From positions 1 to 41,469 of the forward strand of contig JAJVIJ010000055.1 of the NCBI GenBank assembly GCA_022072095.1: 41,469 nucleotides of DNA, in the 5' to 3' direction. Positions within the stretch are counted from its first letter, which is position 1; every line of letters begins with the position of its first letter. Of the stretch, positions 1 through 6,977 are shown in pieces. The notes beneath the pieces were generated by a model, which saw only the letters and a list, made by a program, of their open reading frames with translations, searched no databases and was not told where the DNA came from. A program made the position numbers and the translations under genes. The DNA is from Rhodocyclaceae bacterium (GTDB lineage Bacteria > Pseudomonadota > Gammaproteobacteria > Burkholderiales > Rhodocyclaceae).

Positions 1-125
1 TGGCTGAACACTTCGAGCCAGGCTTCACGATCGGCGCCAGCGAGATAAATATCCTCGCCCCCATCTCCGCGGGAGGTGACGTGATATACCCCGCCAGCCA
101 GTTCAAGCCTTAATGGGCGTGCCAT
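1..125 (-). CDS. REP-associated (Y1) transposase, N-terminal fragment cut by window edge
   Basis: The minus strand from an ATG at 123-125 reads MARPLRLELAGGVYHVTSR and continues in frame off the left edge. That opening, ending in a Y-H-V-T-S-R-G stretch, is typical of REP-associated tyrosine transposases (Y1_Tnp, HUH-type), single-strand transposases that act on or spread REP palindromes. Only the first 41 residues are present, so the HUH motif and catalytic tyrosine cannot be checked and intactness is unknown. A 17-bp tandem repeat lies just upstream of its start. Confidence 0.8.
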   Translation of the reverse strand, partial: MARPLRLELAGGVYHVTSRGDGGEDIYLAGADREAWLEVFS

Positions 126-165
126 GCTGAAAAGTTTACTGGCGGAAATGCACCAGCTCGAGACC

Positions 166-199
166 TGACCCTATAACGGTGCTGACCCTATAACGGTGC
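166..199. repeat. 17-bp direct tandem repeat, two copies
   Basis: The unit TGACCCTATAACGGTGC occurs twice back to back (166-182 and 183-199), followed by one more T. It lies between the start of the transposase fragment (125) and the end of the DUF4143 ATPase gene (228). The unit is not an inverted repeat, so it is not a classical REP hairpin. It may be a duplication scar or an iterated binding site. Confidence 0.85.
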
Positions 200-227
200 T
201 ACGCCTTGGAGACGAGCTGTCCGTTGG

Positions 228-1394
228 TTATGCGAGCGTGTTCCCTGCCTCGAACAGGTCCTGCGCCTCGGCCAACTCCGCCAGCGGCACCACCTCGATG
301 GCATCGGACAGCGCATAGCGCCGCTGCCCTGGGTACAGCACCGCGACGCATTCCAGCCCCAGATCGGCGGGCGCGGTGCGCAGCGAGGCGGTCATGCGCG
401 GCGCGTCGGCGCGCTTGCATTCGATGCCGAACAGGCGATCACCCCGGCGCAGGATCAGGTCGATCTCCGCGCCTTGGTGAGTGGCCCAGAAAAAGGCTTC
501 GTCATGCGCCTGGGTCGCCAGCACCTGCTCGATGGCAAAGCCCTCCCAGGACGCGCCGACCTTGGGGTGGCTGAGCAAGGCCCGCTCGCCGTCGATGCCG
601 AGCAACTGGTGCAGCAGGCCGCTGTCGCGCACGTACACCTTGGGCGCCTTCACCTGGCGCTTGCCGAGATTGGCGTGCCAGGGCGGAAGCTGGCGCACCA
701 TCAGCGCGTCGGTCAGCAGGTCCAGATAGTGGCGGGTCGTGGGTTCGCTCACGCCGAGCGCCCGCGCCGGCTCCGCCGCATTCCAGGTCTGGCCGTGGTA
801 GTGCGCCAGCATGGTCCAGAAGCGGCGCAGCGCCGTGGCGGACACGCGCACCCCCCACTGCGGCAGCTCGCGCTCCAGCAGCGTGCGCATGAAGTCGCGC
901 CGCCAGGCAGCGCTGTCTGCCTCGTTCGCGGCCAGATACGACAGCGGAAAGCCGCCCCGCAGCCACAGCCGGGATTCGGCGGCGGCGCCCAGCTCCGGCA
1001 GCGAAAAGCCGCCGAGGGTGACGTACTCCACCCGGCCGGCCAGGCTTTCGGAGCTTTGCCGCAGCAGGTCGCCGGAGGCGCTGCCGAGCACCAGAAAATG
1101 TGCCGGTGCGGCCTTGCGATCCAGCAGCACCCGCAGCACCGGAAACAGCTCCGGCCGGCGCTGCACCTCGTCGATCACCACCAGCCCCTGCAGGGCTTGC
1201 AGCGCGGTCATGGGTTCGTCCAGGCGCGCCAGACTGGCCGGGTCTTCGAGATCGAAATAGTTCACCGAGTCCGGCGCCAGCAGCTCGCGCGCCAGCGTCG
1301 TCTTGCCGCACTGCCGGGGGCCGGTCAGCACCACGCCGCGGCTGCGTTGCAGCGCCGTCTGAATCTGGCTGAGCAGTGGCTGGCGTTCGACCAT
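228..1394 (-). CDS. AAA family ATPase with DUF4143 domain
   Basis: A 388-residue protein of the AAA_14/DUF4143 family, whose function is generally unknown and which is common in accessory regions. The Walker A motif GPRQCGKTT is at residues 25-33 and the Walker B motif LVVIDEVQ at 71-78. The C-terminal DUF4143 half ends in a PD-(D/E)XK-like pattern: EID at 310-312, then ECK at 325-327. The length is normal for an intact family member. The ATG at 1394 has no obvious Shine-Dalgarno sequence and lies 14 nt from a perfect 15-bp inverted repeat (1408-1442). The gene sits among transposon and toxin-like debris, which suggests horizontal acquisition; a mobile or toxin-antitoxin-like role is inference. 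Confidence 0.9.
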   Translation of the reverse strand: MVERQPLLSQIQTALQRSRGVVLTGPRQCGKTTLARELLAPDSVNYFDLEDPASLARLDEPMTALQALQGLVVIDEVQRRPELFPVLRVLLDRKAAPAHFLVLGSASGDLLRQSSESLAGRVEYVTLGGFSLPELGAAAESRLWLRGGFPLSYLAANEADSAAWRRDFMRTLLERELPQWGVRVSATALRRFWTMLAHYHGQTWNAAEPARALGVSEPTTRHYLDLLTDALMVRQLPPWHANLGKRQVKAPKVYVRDSGLLHQLLGIDGERALLSHPKVGASWEGFAIEQVLATQAHDEAFFWATHQGAEIDLILRRGDRLFGIECKRADAPRMTASLRTAPADLGLECVAVLYPGQRRYALSDAIEVVPLAELAEAQDLFEAGNTLA

Positions 1395-1407
1395 GGCGGC
1401 ATGTTGC

Positions 1408-1442
1408 CATGAATTTCGAAAGACTAACTTTCGAAATTCATG
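1408..1442. promoter_or_regulatory. Perfect 15-bp inverted repeat upstream of the DUF4143 ATPase
   Basis: CATGAATTTCGAAAG (1408-1422) is followed by ACTAA and its exact reverse complement (1428-1442). The repeat is AT-rich in a GC-rich region, lies 14 nt upstream of the ATPase start, and has no T-run, so an operator is likelier than a terminator. This is inferred from position and symmetry only. Confidence 0.6.
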
Positions 1443-1494
1443 TATTTTCCTCTGGGATCAGCGCGCCCGGACTTGGAGGCACGCTGTTCGTTGG

Positions 1495-1900
1495 TCATCG
1501 CGCCGGGGTTCGGTCGTCCGGCGTCGGAGCCGCTTCGGCGATCAGGTTCATGGGCAGGCGCACGCCCTCCTGGACGCAGGTAGAGCAGAAACAGAAAGAC
1601 GCCGGAGCGCTTGTTGCCGTCCGAGAACGGGTGATTCTTGATCACGAAGTACAGCAGGTGGGCGGCGGGCGCCGCGCGGGTGCTGTACAGCGTCTCGCCG
1701 AACATGCTCTGTTCCAGATTGCCGAGGATGGACGCCCGCCCATCGGCCCGGTCGCGCCCAACCACTCCGATGCCTCGCCGCGTTCACGATGCTCGACAGC
1801 CAGCGCATCCAGCGCCCGTCGGACCCCCGCCAGCGCCAGAATGCCCCGGGCCGGGCGTGCCCCCGGCGGGCAGGCCCAGCTCGCCGCGGTCGTAGTCCTG
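1495..1900 (-). pseudogene. Decayed Fic/DOC (RhuM-Fic type) gene remnant
   Basis: On the minus strand the segment around 1590-1765 encodes a Fic core with AAHLLYFVIKNHPFSDGNKRS, which matches the Fic motif HPFxxGNKR. Upstream, in another frame, lies VFQDYDRGELGLPAGG (near 1860-1900). Downstream, after an apparent internal deletion, another frame gives VRLPMNLIAEA and stops at 1495-1497. The pieces are in family order but in at least three frames, so the gene cannot make a full Fic AMP-transferase. Its 5' part is lost at the junction with the IS630 remnant near 1900. Before decay it resembled the C-terminal half of virulence RhuM/Fic proteins. Confidence 0.75.
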
Positions 1901-1904
1901 AAAC

Positions 1905-2366
1905 ACGCCCACCTGGGCGCCCAAGGGACAAACCCCGGTGCTGCAATACCGCTTCACCCGGAAACAACCGTCGGCGACCGCCGGTGTGACCTTCTGGAAC
2001 TTCTACTCTCGGCTCTTCCCCGGCTCCGTCAAGAGCCCACAATTGGTCGAATTCCTGAGTGCGCTGAGCAAACAGATCAAGGGCAAGCTCTTGATCATCT
2101 GGGACGGGCTCAAGGCCCACAAGAGCCGATTGGTGCGCGCGTTTGTCGAGTCGAAGGGCGATCGCATCGTCCTTGACTACCTGCCCGCCTATGCCCTGGA
2201 ACTCAATCCCGTCGAGTACGTCTGGGGCTATCTCAAGACCCGCGAGATGGCCAACCTGTGCGCGACCAGCATCCATGAGGTCGCCGACTTCGCCCGCCGC
2301 CGACTCAAATCCATGCAGCGCCGCCACACACGGGTGACCGCGTTCTGGAAACAAGCCGAGTTGCCG
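1905..2366 (+). mobile_element. IS630-family transposase remnant, C-terminal DDE half
   Basis: The plus-strand frame reads TWAPKGQTPVLQYRF near 1908, then LLIIWDGLKAHKSR (middle catalytic Asp) and LPAYALELNPVEYVWGYLK (final catalytic Glu), and runs to FWKQAELP at about 2366. These are the DDE_3 core and tail of IS630-family transposases. An in-frame stop just before 1905 and the lack of the N-terminal helix-turn-helix half show truncation at the 5' side, at the junction with the Fic remnant. The open frame continues past 2366 only by running antisense through an IS110 fragment. The element is almost certainly inactive. Confidence 0.85.
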
Positions 2367-2620
2367 GTCGCAGGCGGCCAACTGCTCGCCATAGGCATCG
2401 AACAGCGCCATCGCCTGACCGAGGGCGAACAGATGCTCGGGACGCCAGTTGCCGCGCAGGGACTTCTCGATGTCCGCCTCGGAGGCGCGGATGCGGACGT
2501 TCTTCATCTTCGCCAGCACGCGCCCGTCGCGTTCGCCGGCGATGATGGCGCGCACGATCTTCTTGTCCGGTCTGACCCGCGATATCGGAGGCCCCCCACG
2601 CCTTGACATCGACGAGCGTG
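2360..2620 (-). mobile_element. IS110-family transposase fragment (frameshifted)
   Basis: The minus strand encodes KIVRAIIAGERDGRVL, then the NWRPEHLFALGQA segment and ACDRQL, characteristic of the middle of IS110-family (DEDD) transposases. The preceding piece SDIAGQTG lies in another frame, so there is a frameshift near 2575. The fragment is cut at about 2360 where it meets the IS630 remnant. No N-terminal DEDD catalytic region or C-terminal serine domain is present. It is a relic. Confidence 0.7.
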
Positions 2621-2698
2621 ACCCGTAACGTCTGCGCCCTCTGCGCCGATTTGAGCTTCAGCTTGCGGGCGCGTAACAAATACGGCTAAAGCGAGGGC

Positions 2699-2732
2699 AA
2701 ACCGGCCCGCGCTGGCGCTGACCGGTTTTTTT
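2699..2732 (+). terminator. Terminator-like hairpin abutting the metX start codon
   Basis: AAACCGG (2699-2705) pairs with CCGGTTT (2722-2728), and the stem runs into a seven-T tract (2726-2732) that touches the ATG at 2733. It has the form of an intrinsic terminator reading toward metX. It could end transcripts from a lost upstream gene or act as a leader attenuator. No Shine-Dalgarno sequence lies between hairpin and ATG. Confidence 0.5.
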
Positions 2733-3872
2733 ATGTCCGAGCGTATCGATACCGCGCGCAGCGTGGGCTGCGTCACACCGCAGGAAGTCGCTTTCCCAGA
2801 GCCGCTGAGGCTGGCGGGCGGCAGCGAGCTGGCCGCCTACACGCTGTGCTTCGAAACCTATGGGACGCTGAATGCGGCGCGCAGCAACGCCGTGCTGGTC
2901 TGCCATGCGCTGTCCGGATCGCATCACGTCGCGGGCTGGTACGCGGACGACCCGGACGATGTCGGCTGGTGGGACAACCTGGTCGGGCCGGGCAAGCCAC
3001 TCGACACCGAGCGCTTTTTCGTGGTCGGCGTAAACAATCTGGGCGGCTGCCATGGCTCGACCGGCCCGGCGACGATCCGTCCCGAAACCGGGCGGCCGTG
3101 GGGTGCCGCTTTCCCAGTGGTGACGGTCGAAGACTGGGTGCGCGCGCAGGCACGGCTTGCCGATCATTTGGGTATCGACGCCTGGGCGGCGGTGATCGGC
3201 GGCAGCCTCGGCGGCATGCAGGCATTGCAGTGGGCACTCGATCGTCCCGAGCGCGTGCGTCACGCCATCGTGCTCGCCGCAGCCCCGAAGCTGACCGCTC
3301 AGAACATCGCCTTCAACGATGTCGCCCGCCAGGCGATCCTGACCGATCCCGATTTTCACGGCGGTGATTTTTATGCCCATGGTGTGCACCCGGTACGCGG
3401 CCTGCGCATTGCACGCATGCTCGGTCACATCACCTATCTGTCGGTCGACCAGATGGCGGAAAAATTTGGCCGCGCTCGTCGCGCCGGCGATCTGAGCTAC
3501 AGCTTCGATGTCGAGTTCGAGATCGAATCCTATCTGCGCTACCAGGGCGACAAGTTCGCCGCCAGCTTCGATGCCAACACCTATCTGCTGATGACCAAGG
3601 CGCTGGATTATTTCGACCCGGCGCATGCCTACGGCGACAATCTCGGCGCCGCCTGCGCGCGCGCGCGCGCGCGCTTTCTGGTGGTGTCCTTCACCACGGA
3701 TTGGCGTTTCGATCCGTCGCGCTCGCGCGAGATCGTGCGCGCACTTGTCGAAAACGGCAAGCGCGTGTCCTATGCCGAAATCGACTGCCCCTACGGGCAC
3801 GATTCGTTTCTGATCGCGCATCCGCACTATCACCGCGTGCTCGCCGCCTACCTGGGGAACATCCGTCCATGA
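2733..3872 (+). CDS. metX: Homoserine O-acyltransferase (MetX)
   Basis: A 379-residue alpha/beta-hydrolase that acylates homoserine in the first committed step of methionine synthesis. The nucleophile elbow IGGSLGGMQ places Ser158; the likely Asp and His partners are D323 (TTDWRFDP) and H356 (PYGHDSF). Length is normal. Acetyl- versus succinyl-CoA preference cannot be told safely here; proteobacterial MetX proteins followed by metW are often succinyltransferases. The stop overlaps the metW start (ATGA), so the pair is translationally coupled. The ATG lacks a Shine-Dalgarno sequence and follows a terminator-like hairpin directly. A (GC)10 tract at 3655-3674 encodes an Ala-Arg run. Confidence 0.95.
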   Translation: MSERIDTARSVGCVTPQEVAFPEPLRLAGGSELAAYTLCFETYGTLNAARSNAVLVCHALSGSHHVAGWYADDPDDVGWWDNLVGPGKPLDTERFFVVGVNNLGGCHGSTGPATIRPETGRPWGAAFPVVTVEDWVRAQARLADHLGIDAWAAVIGGSLGGMQALQWALDRPERVRHAIVLAAAPKLTAQNIAFNDVARQAILTDPDFHGGDFYAHGVHPVRGLRIARMLGHITYLSVDQMAEKFGRARRAGDLSYSFDVEFEIESYLRYQGDKFAASFDANTYLLMTKALDYFDPAHAYGDNLGAACARARARFLVVSFTTDWRFDPSRSREIVRALVENGKRVSYAEIDCPYGHDSFLIAHPHYHRVLAAYLGNIRP

Positions 3873-4483
3873 GCGGCGCAGCCCTCGAATCCCGTGCGGA
3901 TTTCGAACTGATCGCCCGCTTCATACGCGAGGGCGAGCAGGTGCTGGATCTGGGTTGCGGCAACGGCGCGCTGCTCGGCCACCTGATCGCGACGCGTGGC
4001 GCCGGCGGTTACGGCGTCGAGATCGATCCGGACAAGGTGCTGGCGAGCATCGAGCGCGGCATCGATGTGATCCAGGGCGATCTGGAGACGGGCCTCTCGG
4101 GCTTTCGCGATGCCGCGTTCGATCGCGTGATCCTGTCGCTGACCCTGCAGGCCATGCACCGCATCGAGCCCCTGCTCGCCGAGATGCTGCGTGTCGGTCG
4201 CGAAGCGATCGTGTCGTTTCCGAATTTCGGCTACTGGCGACATCGCGCACAGATCGCGCTGGCCGGGCACATGCCGGTATCGCCGGAACTGCCCTATCAG
4301 TGGTACGACACGCCCAATGTCCATTTGTGCACCCTGCGTGATTTCGAGACCTTCTGCGCGCACCACGCCTACCGGATCATCGACCGCCATGTGCTGACGC
4401 GCGGCCGCAGCGTGCGCTGGCTGCCGAACCTGCTGGGCAGCATCGCCGTGTACCGCGTCCAGCGCGGCACCGACTCGCGGTGA
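3869..4483 (+). CDS. metW: Methionine biosynthesis protein MetW
   Basis: A 204-residue class I SAM-dependent methyltransferase-fold protein. [12 protein letters not shown] near residues 28-39 is the SAM-binding glycine loop, and [12 protein letters not shown] and [11 protein letters not shown] are family signatures. In proteobacteria MetW accompanies MetX and is reported to be needed for full homoserine acyltransferase activity. The start was chosen at the ATG overlapping the metX stop, since an open frame further upstream only shadows metX. Its own stop overlaps a GTG start of the permease gene, so the three genes look like one transcript. Confidence 0.95.
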   Translation: MSGAALESRADFELIARFIREGEQVLDLGCGNGALLGHLIATRGAGGYGVEIDPDKVLASIERGIDVIQGDLETGLSGFRDAAFDRVILSLTLQAMHRIEPLLAEMLRVGREAIVSFPNFGYWRHRAQIALAGHMPVSPELPYQWYDTPNVHLCTLRDFETFCAHHAYRIIDRHVLTRGRSVRWLPNLLGSIAVYRVQRGTDSR

Positions 4484-5766
4484 CGGCCCGGCACGCCCCG
4501 GGCACGGCAATGCCCTGGTGGCGCGCGCTGTGCTCGCGCCGGATGGCGATCTGTGTGGCAACCGGCTTTTCGTCCGGGCTGCCGCTATACATGTTGCTCA
4601 ACCTGCTGCCGGCCTGGTTGCAGGGCGCCGGGGTGAGCCTGAAAGAGATCGGACTGTTTGCGCTGATCCAGTTTCCCTACACCTGGAAATTTCTCTGGTC
4701 ACCGCTGCTCGACCGCTACGCCCTGCCCTGGCTCGGGCGACGGCGTGGCTGGATGCTGGTGACCCAGCTCGGATTGCTGATCGCGATCGCGGCCTTTGGC
4801 GCACTCGAACCGTCGCAACAGCTCGGCTGGGTCTATTGGCTCGCCGGAGCAGTCGCGCTGATCTCGGCGACCCAGGACATCGTGCTGGATGCCTACCGGC
4901 GCGAGCTGCTGCCCGAGGCCGAACTGGGCCTGGGCAATGCCGTGCATGTCAATGCCTATCGCATCGCCGGCCTGATACCGGGCTCGCTCGCGCTGGTGCT
5001 GGCCGATCGCCTGCCCTGGGACACGGTGTTCGCGATCACGGCCGCGTTCATGTTGCCGGGCATGTTGGTGACCTGCCTGATCCGCGAGTCACGCTCGGCC
5101 GCCACACCAAGCAGCCTGCGTGCGGCCGTGATCGATCCGTTTCGCGAATTCCTGAATCGACGTGGCGCGGCCGGGGCGGCATGGGTATTGATGTTCATCT
5201 TTCTCTACAAGCTCGGCGACTCGATGTGCACGGCGCTGGCGACCCCGTTCTATCTGCAAATGGGCTACACCAAGTCCGAGATCGGTGCCATCGCGAAAAA
5301 TGCCGGCCTGTGGCCGAGCGTGCTCGGCGGATTCGCCGGCGGCATCTGGATGCTGCGCCTGGGCATCCACCGCGCGTTGTGGGTGTTCGGCGGCGTGCAA
5401 TGGCTGGCCATATTGGGCTTCGCCTGGCTGGCCTGGCTCGGCCCGGCGGCGGCCACGCCCGAGCGGCTGCTGGCACTCGCGCTCGTGATCGGCTTCGAAG
5501 CCCTGGGCGTGGGCCTGGGCACAGCCGCGTTCGTCGCCTACATCGCCCGCGAAACGAACCCGGCCTACACCGCCACCCAGTACGCGCTGTTCAGCAGCCT
5601 GGCGGCGGTCCCGCGTACCTTCGTCAATGCGAGCACTGGCTGGATGGTCGAAAGCCTGGGCTGGGTGGGGTTCTTTCTGTTCTGCGCGCTGCTCGGACTG
5701 CCGGGTATGGCACTGCTGATCAAGGTCGCGCCCTGGCGCGAGCGTCACCCCTCGAGCCTCGACTGA
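4480..5766 (+). CDS. ampG: AmpG-like MFS muropeptide permease
   Basis: A 428-residue polytopic inner-membrane protein. The N-terminal pattern CVATGFSSGLPLYMLLNLLPAWLQ, the LKEIGLFALIQFPYTWKFLWSPLLDRY segment and ATQDIVLDAYRREL are typical of AmpG, which imports GlcNAc-anhydroMurNAc peptides during peptidoglycan recycling. The GTG at 4480 overlaps the metW stop; an in-frame ATG at 4510 is an equally good start and would remove ten residues without membrane character. Its 3' end overlaps the convergent yqjK-like gene by 47 nt. mltA, whose product releases the anhydro-muropeptides that AmpG carries, lies about 1.2 kb away. Confidence 0.85.
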   Translation: MTARHAPGTAMPWWRALCSRRMAICVATGFSSGLPLYMLLNLLPAWLQGAGVSLKEIGLFALIQFPYTWKFLWSPLLDRYALPWLGRRRGWMLVTQLGLLIAIAAFGALEPSQQLGWVYWLAGAVALISATQDIVLDAYRRELLPEAELGLGNAVHVNAYRIAGLIPGSLALVLADRLPWDTVFAITAAFMLPGMLVTCLIRESRSAATPSSLRAAVIDPFREFLNRRGAAGAAWVLMFIFLYKLGDSMCTALATPFYLQMGYTKSEIGAIAKNAGLWPSVLGGFAGGIWMLRLGIHRALWVFGGVQWLAILGFAWLAWLGPAAATPERLLALALVIGFEALGVGLGTAAFVAYIARETNPAYTATQYALFSSLAAVPRTFVNASTGWMVESLGWVGFFLFCALLGLPGMALLIKVAPWRERHPSSLD

Positions 5767-6136
5767 ACAATCGCCGGGCAAGGCCGCGGGCACGCCACGC
5801 CAGCGTCGACCCGACCGAGCCATGTCCTTCCCCGCCTTCGGCACCGATGACGGCCGGGCGCAGCCGATGCCAGAGCCCCCACAGCAACACGAGCCGACGT
5901 GCGAACCTGAACGCGCGGCGCGGGCGCAGGACGACGAACAGCACCAGCGCGCCGGCCAGCCATTCGGGGTGGGCGCGCACCCGCTCGATGCCGGCGGTGA
6001 CGCGATCGGCGAGCGCACACAGTGGTTCGAGCGCCGTCAGATCGTCGGCCAGGTTCTCGCGAAGCTGTGCGGAGCGCGCGCGCAGTGCCCCGATTCTGGC
6101 CGCGTGTTCGAGCGTGCGCGCCGATGCTAGGAGCAT
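5720..6136 (-). CDS. yqjK: YqjK-like protein
   Basis: A 138-residue protein whose N-terminal helix (residues 1-60) is rich in Ala, Leu and Arg. A hydrophobic stretch LAGALVLFVVLRPRRAFRFARR near 60-82 matches the HPxxLAG...LRPRRA pattern of YqjK-like proteins. It is the last gene of a yqjD-yqjE-yqjK trio on the minus strand, six nucleotides after the yqjE stop. The C-terminal Arg/Gly tail runs antisense into the permease gene. The function of YqjK is unknown. Confidence 0.75.
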   Translation of the reverse strand: MLLASARTLEHAARIGALRARSAQLRENLADDLTALEPLCALADRVTAGIERVRAHPEWLAGALVLFVVLRPRRAFRFARRLVLLWGLWHRLRPAVIGAEGGEGHGSVGSTLAWRARGLARRLFSRGSRGDARARARP

Positions 6137-6142
6137 GCCGGC

Positions 6143-6535
6143 CTAGGTGCTGGGCCGCCGACCGGGCGTGAGCGCCTCGCGGTCGCGGGCAAGTTCGTCC
6201 AGCGTCGCGCCGAGCAGGCGTTCGTCGGGCCGCGCGCGCGCGCGCGCCAGCAGCGCGCAGAACACGCCTGTAACCAGAAACAGTGTGGTGAACACCGCCA
6301 GCGGCAGCAGCCGATGACTGTCCCAGAGCAGGACGGTCAGGAACAGCGCCAGCAGCACGACGCCGAAGCCGAGGAAAAACAGCGCCGCGGCCGCCAGCGC
6401 CAGTGCCGCGCCATAGCGCACCCCGGCCTCGCGCAGCTCGAGGCTGAGCAGCTCGAGGCGCGTCTGGGCAAGCGCCAGCGCATGTTCGGCGATGGCGGCG
6501 AGGCGCTCGGCCCAGCCGCGGCGCGGCGCGCTCAC
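6143..6535 (-). CDS. yqjE: YqjE-like inner membrane protein (holin-superfamily fold)
   Basis: A 130-residue protein of the phage-holin-like YqjE family. An amphipathic helix (WAERLAAIAEHALALAQTRLE) is followed by two adjacent membrane segments, roughly YGAALALAAAALFFLGFGVV and LLPLAVFTTLFLVTGVFCAL. The GTG at 6535 was chosen because it lies just past the yqjD stop (6538-6540) and gives the family N-terminus; a longer frame upstream shadows yqjD. A CG tract at 6231-6247 encodes Ala-Arg repeats after the second membrane segment. Confidence 0.85.
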   Translation of the reverse strand: MSAPRRGWAERLAAIAEHALALAQTRLELLSLELREAGVRYGAALALAAAALFFLGFGVVLLALFLTVLLWDSHRLLPLAVFTTLFLVTGVFCALLARARARPDERLLGATLDELARDREALTPGRRPST

Positions 6536-6537
6536 CC

Positions 6538-6849
6538 TCAGCGTCGGCCGATGACCAGTCCGAGCAGGAAGGCGATCCCGGCCGCGACGCCGACCGACTT
6601 CCACGGATTTTCGTGCACGAAATCGTCGGTCGAGCGGGCCATCGCCTTGGTCCGGTCGATCACCGCGTCCTCGATTTCGGCGAGCTTGATGCGCGCCGCG
6701 GCGATATTGTCCTGGACGCGGGCGCGAACCTCACCGATTTTTTCACCGGCCTGGTTCGCGGTGAGACGCAGCAGCTCGTCTGCGTCACCGAGCACCGTCT
6801 TCAGGTCGGCAATCAGTTTTTCTTTGGTCACGGTGGTCAGTTCGGTCAT
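6538..6849 (-). CDS. yqjD: YqjD/ElaB family (DUF883) membrane-anchored protein
   Basis: A 103-residue protein. Its long N-terminal helical region (MTELTTVTKEKLIADLKTV onward) ends in a C-terminal membrane anchor, VGVAAGIAFLLGLVIGRR. This is the DUF883 layout, and in E. coli YqjD is an inner-membrane protein that associates with ribosomes in stationary phase. The ATG at 6849 has a GGGAG ribosome-binding site upstream. It leads the trio with yqjE and yqjK, both closely spaced, as in enterobacteria. Confidence 0.9.
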   Translation of the reverse strand: MTELTTVTKEKLIADLKTVLGDADELLRLTANQAGEKIGEVRARVQDNIAAARIKLAEIEDAVIDRTKAMARSTDDFVHENPWKSVGVAAGIAFLLGLVIGRR

Positions 6850-6977
6850 GGCCTTGCTCCCGGGGGTGAACGATGCCGCGAAGGCTAACGGTTTTTCCAC
6901 GCTCGGGCAATGAGCTATGTCAATGACTGGCGAATTGCATGCCTGGCCGAGTACCAAGGCACGCGACTCGCCACGGC

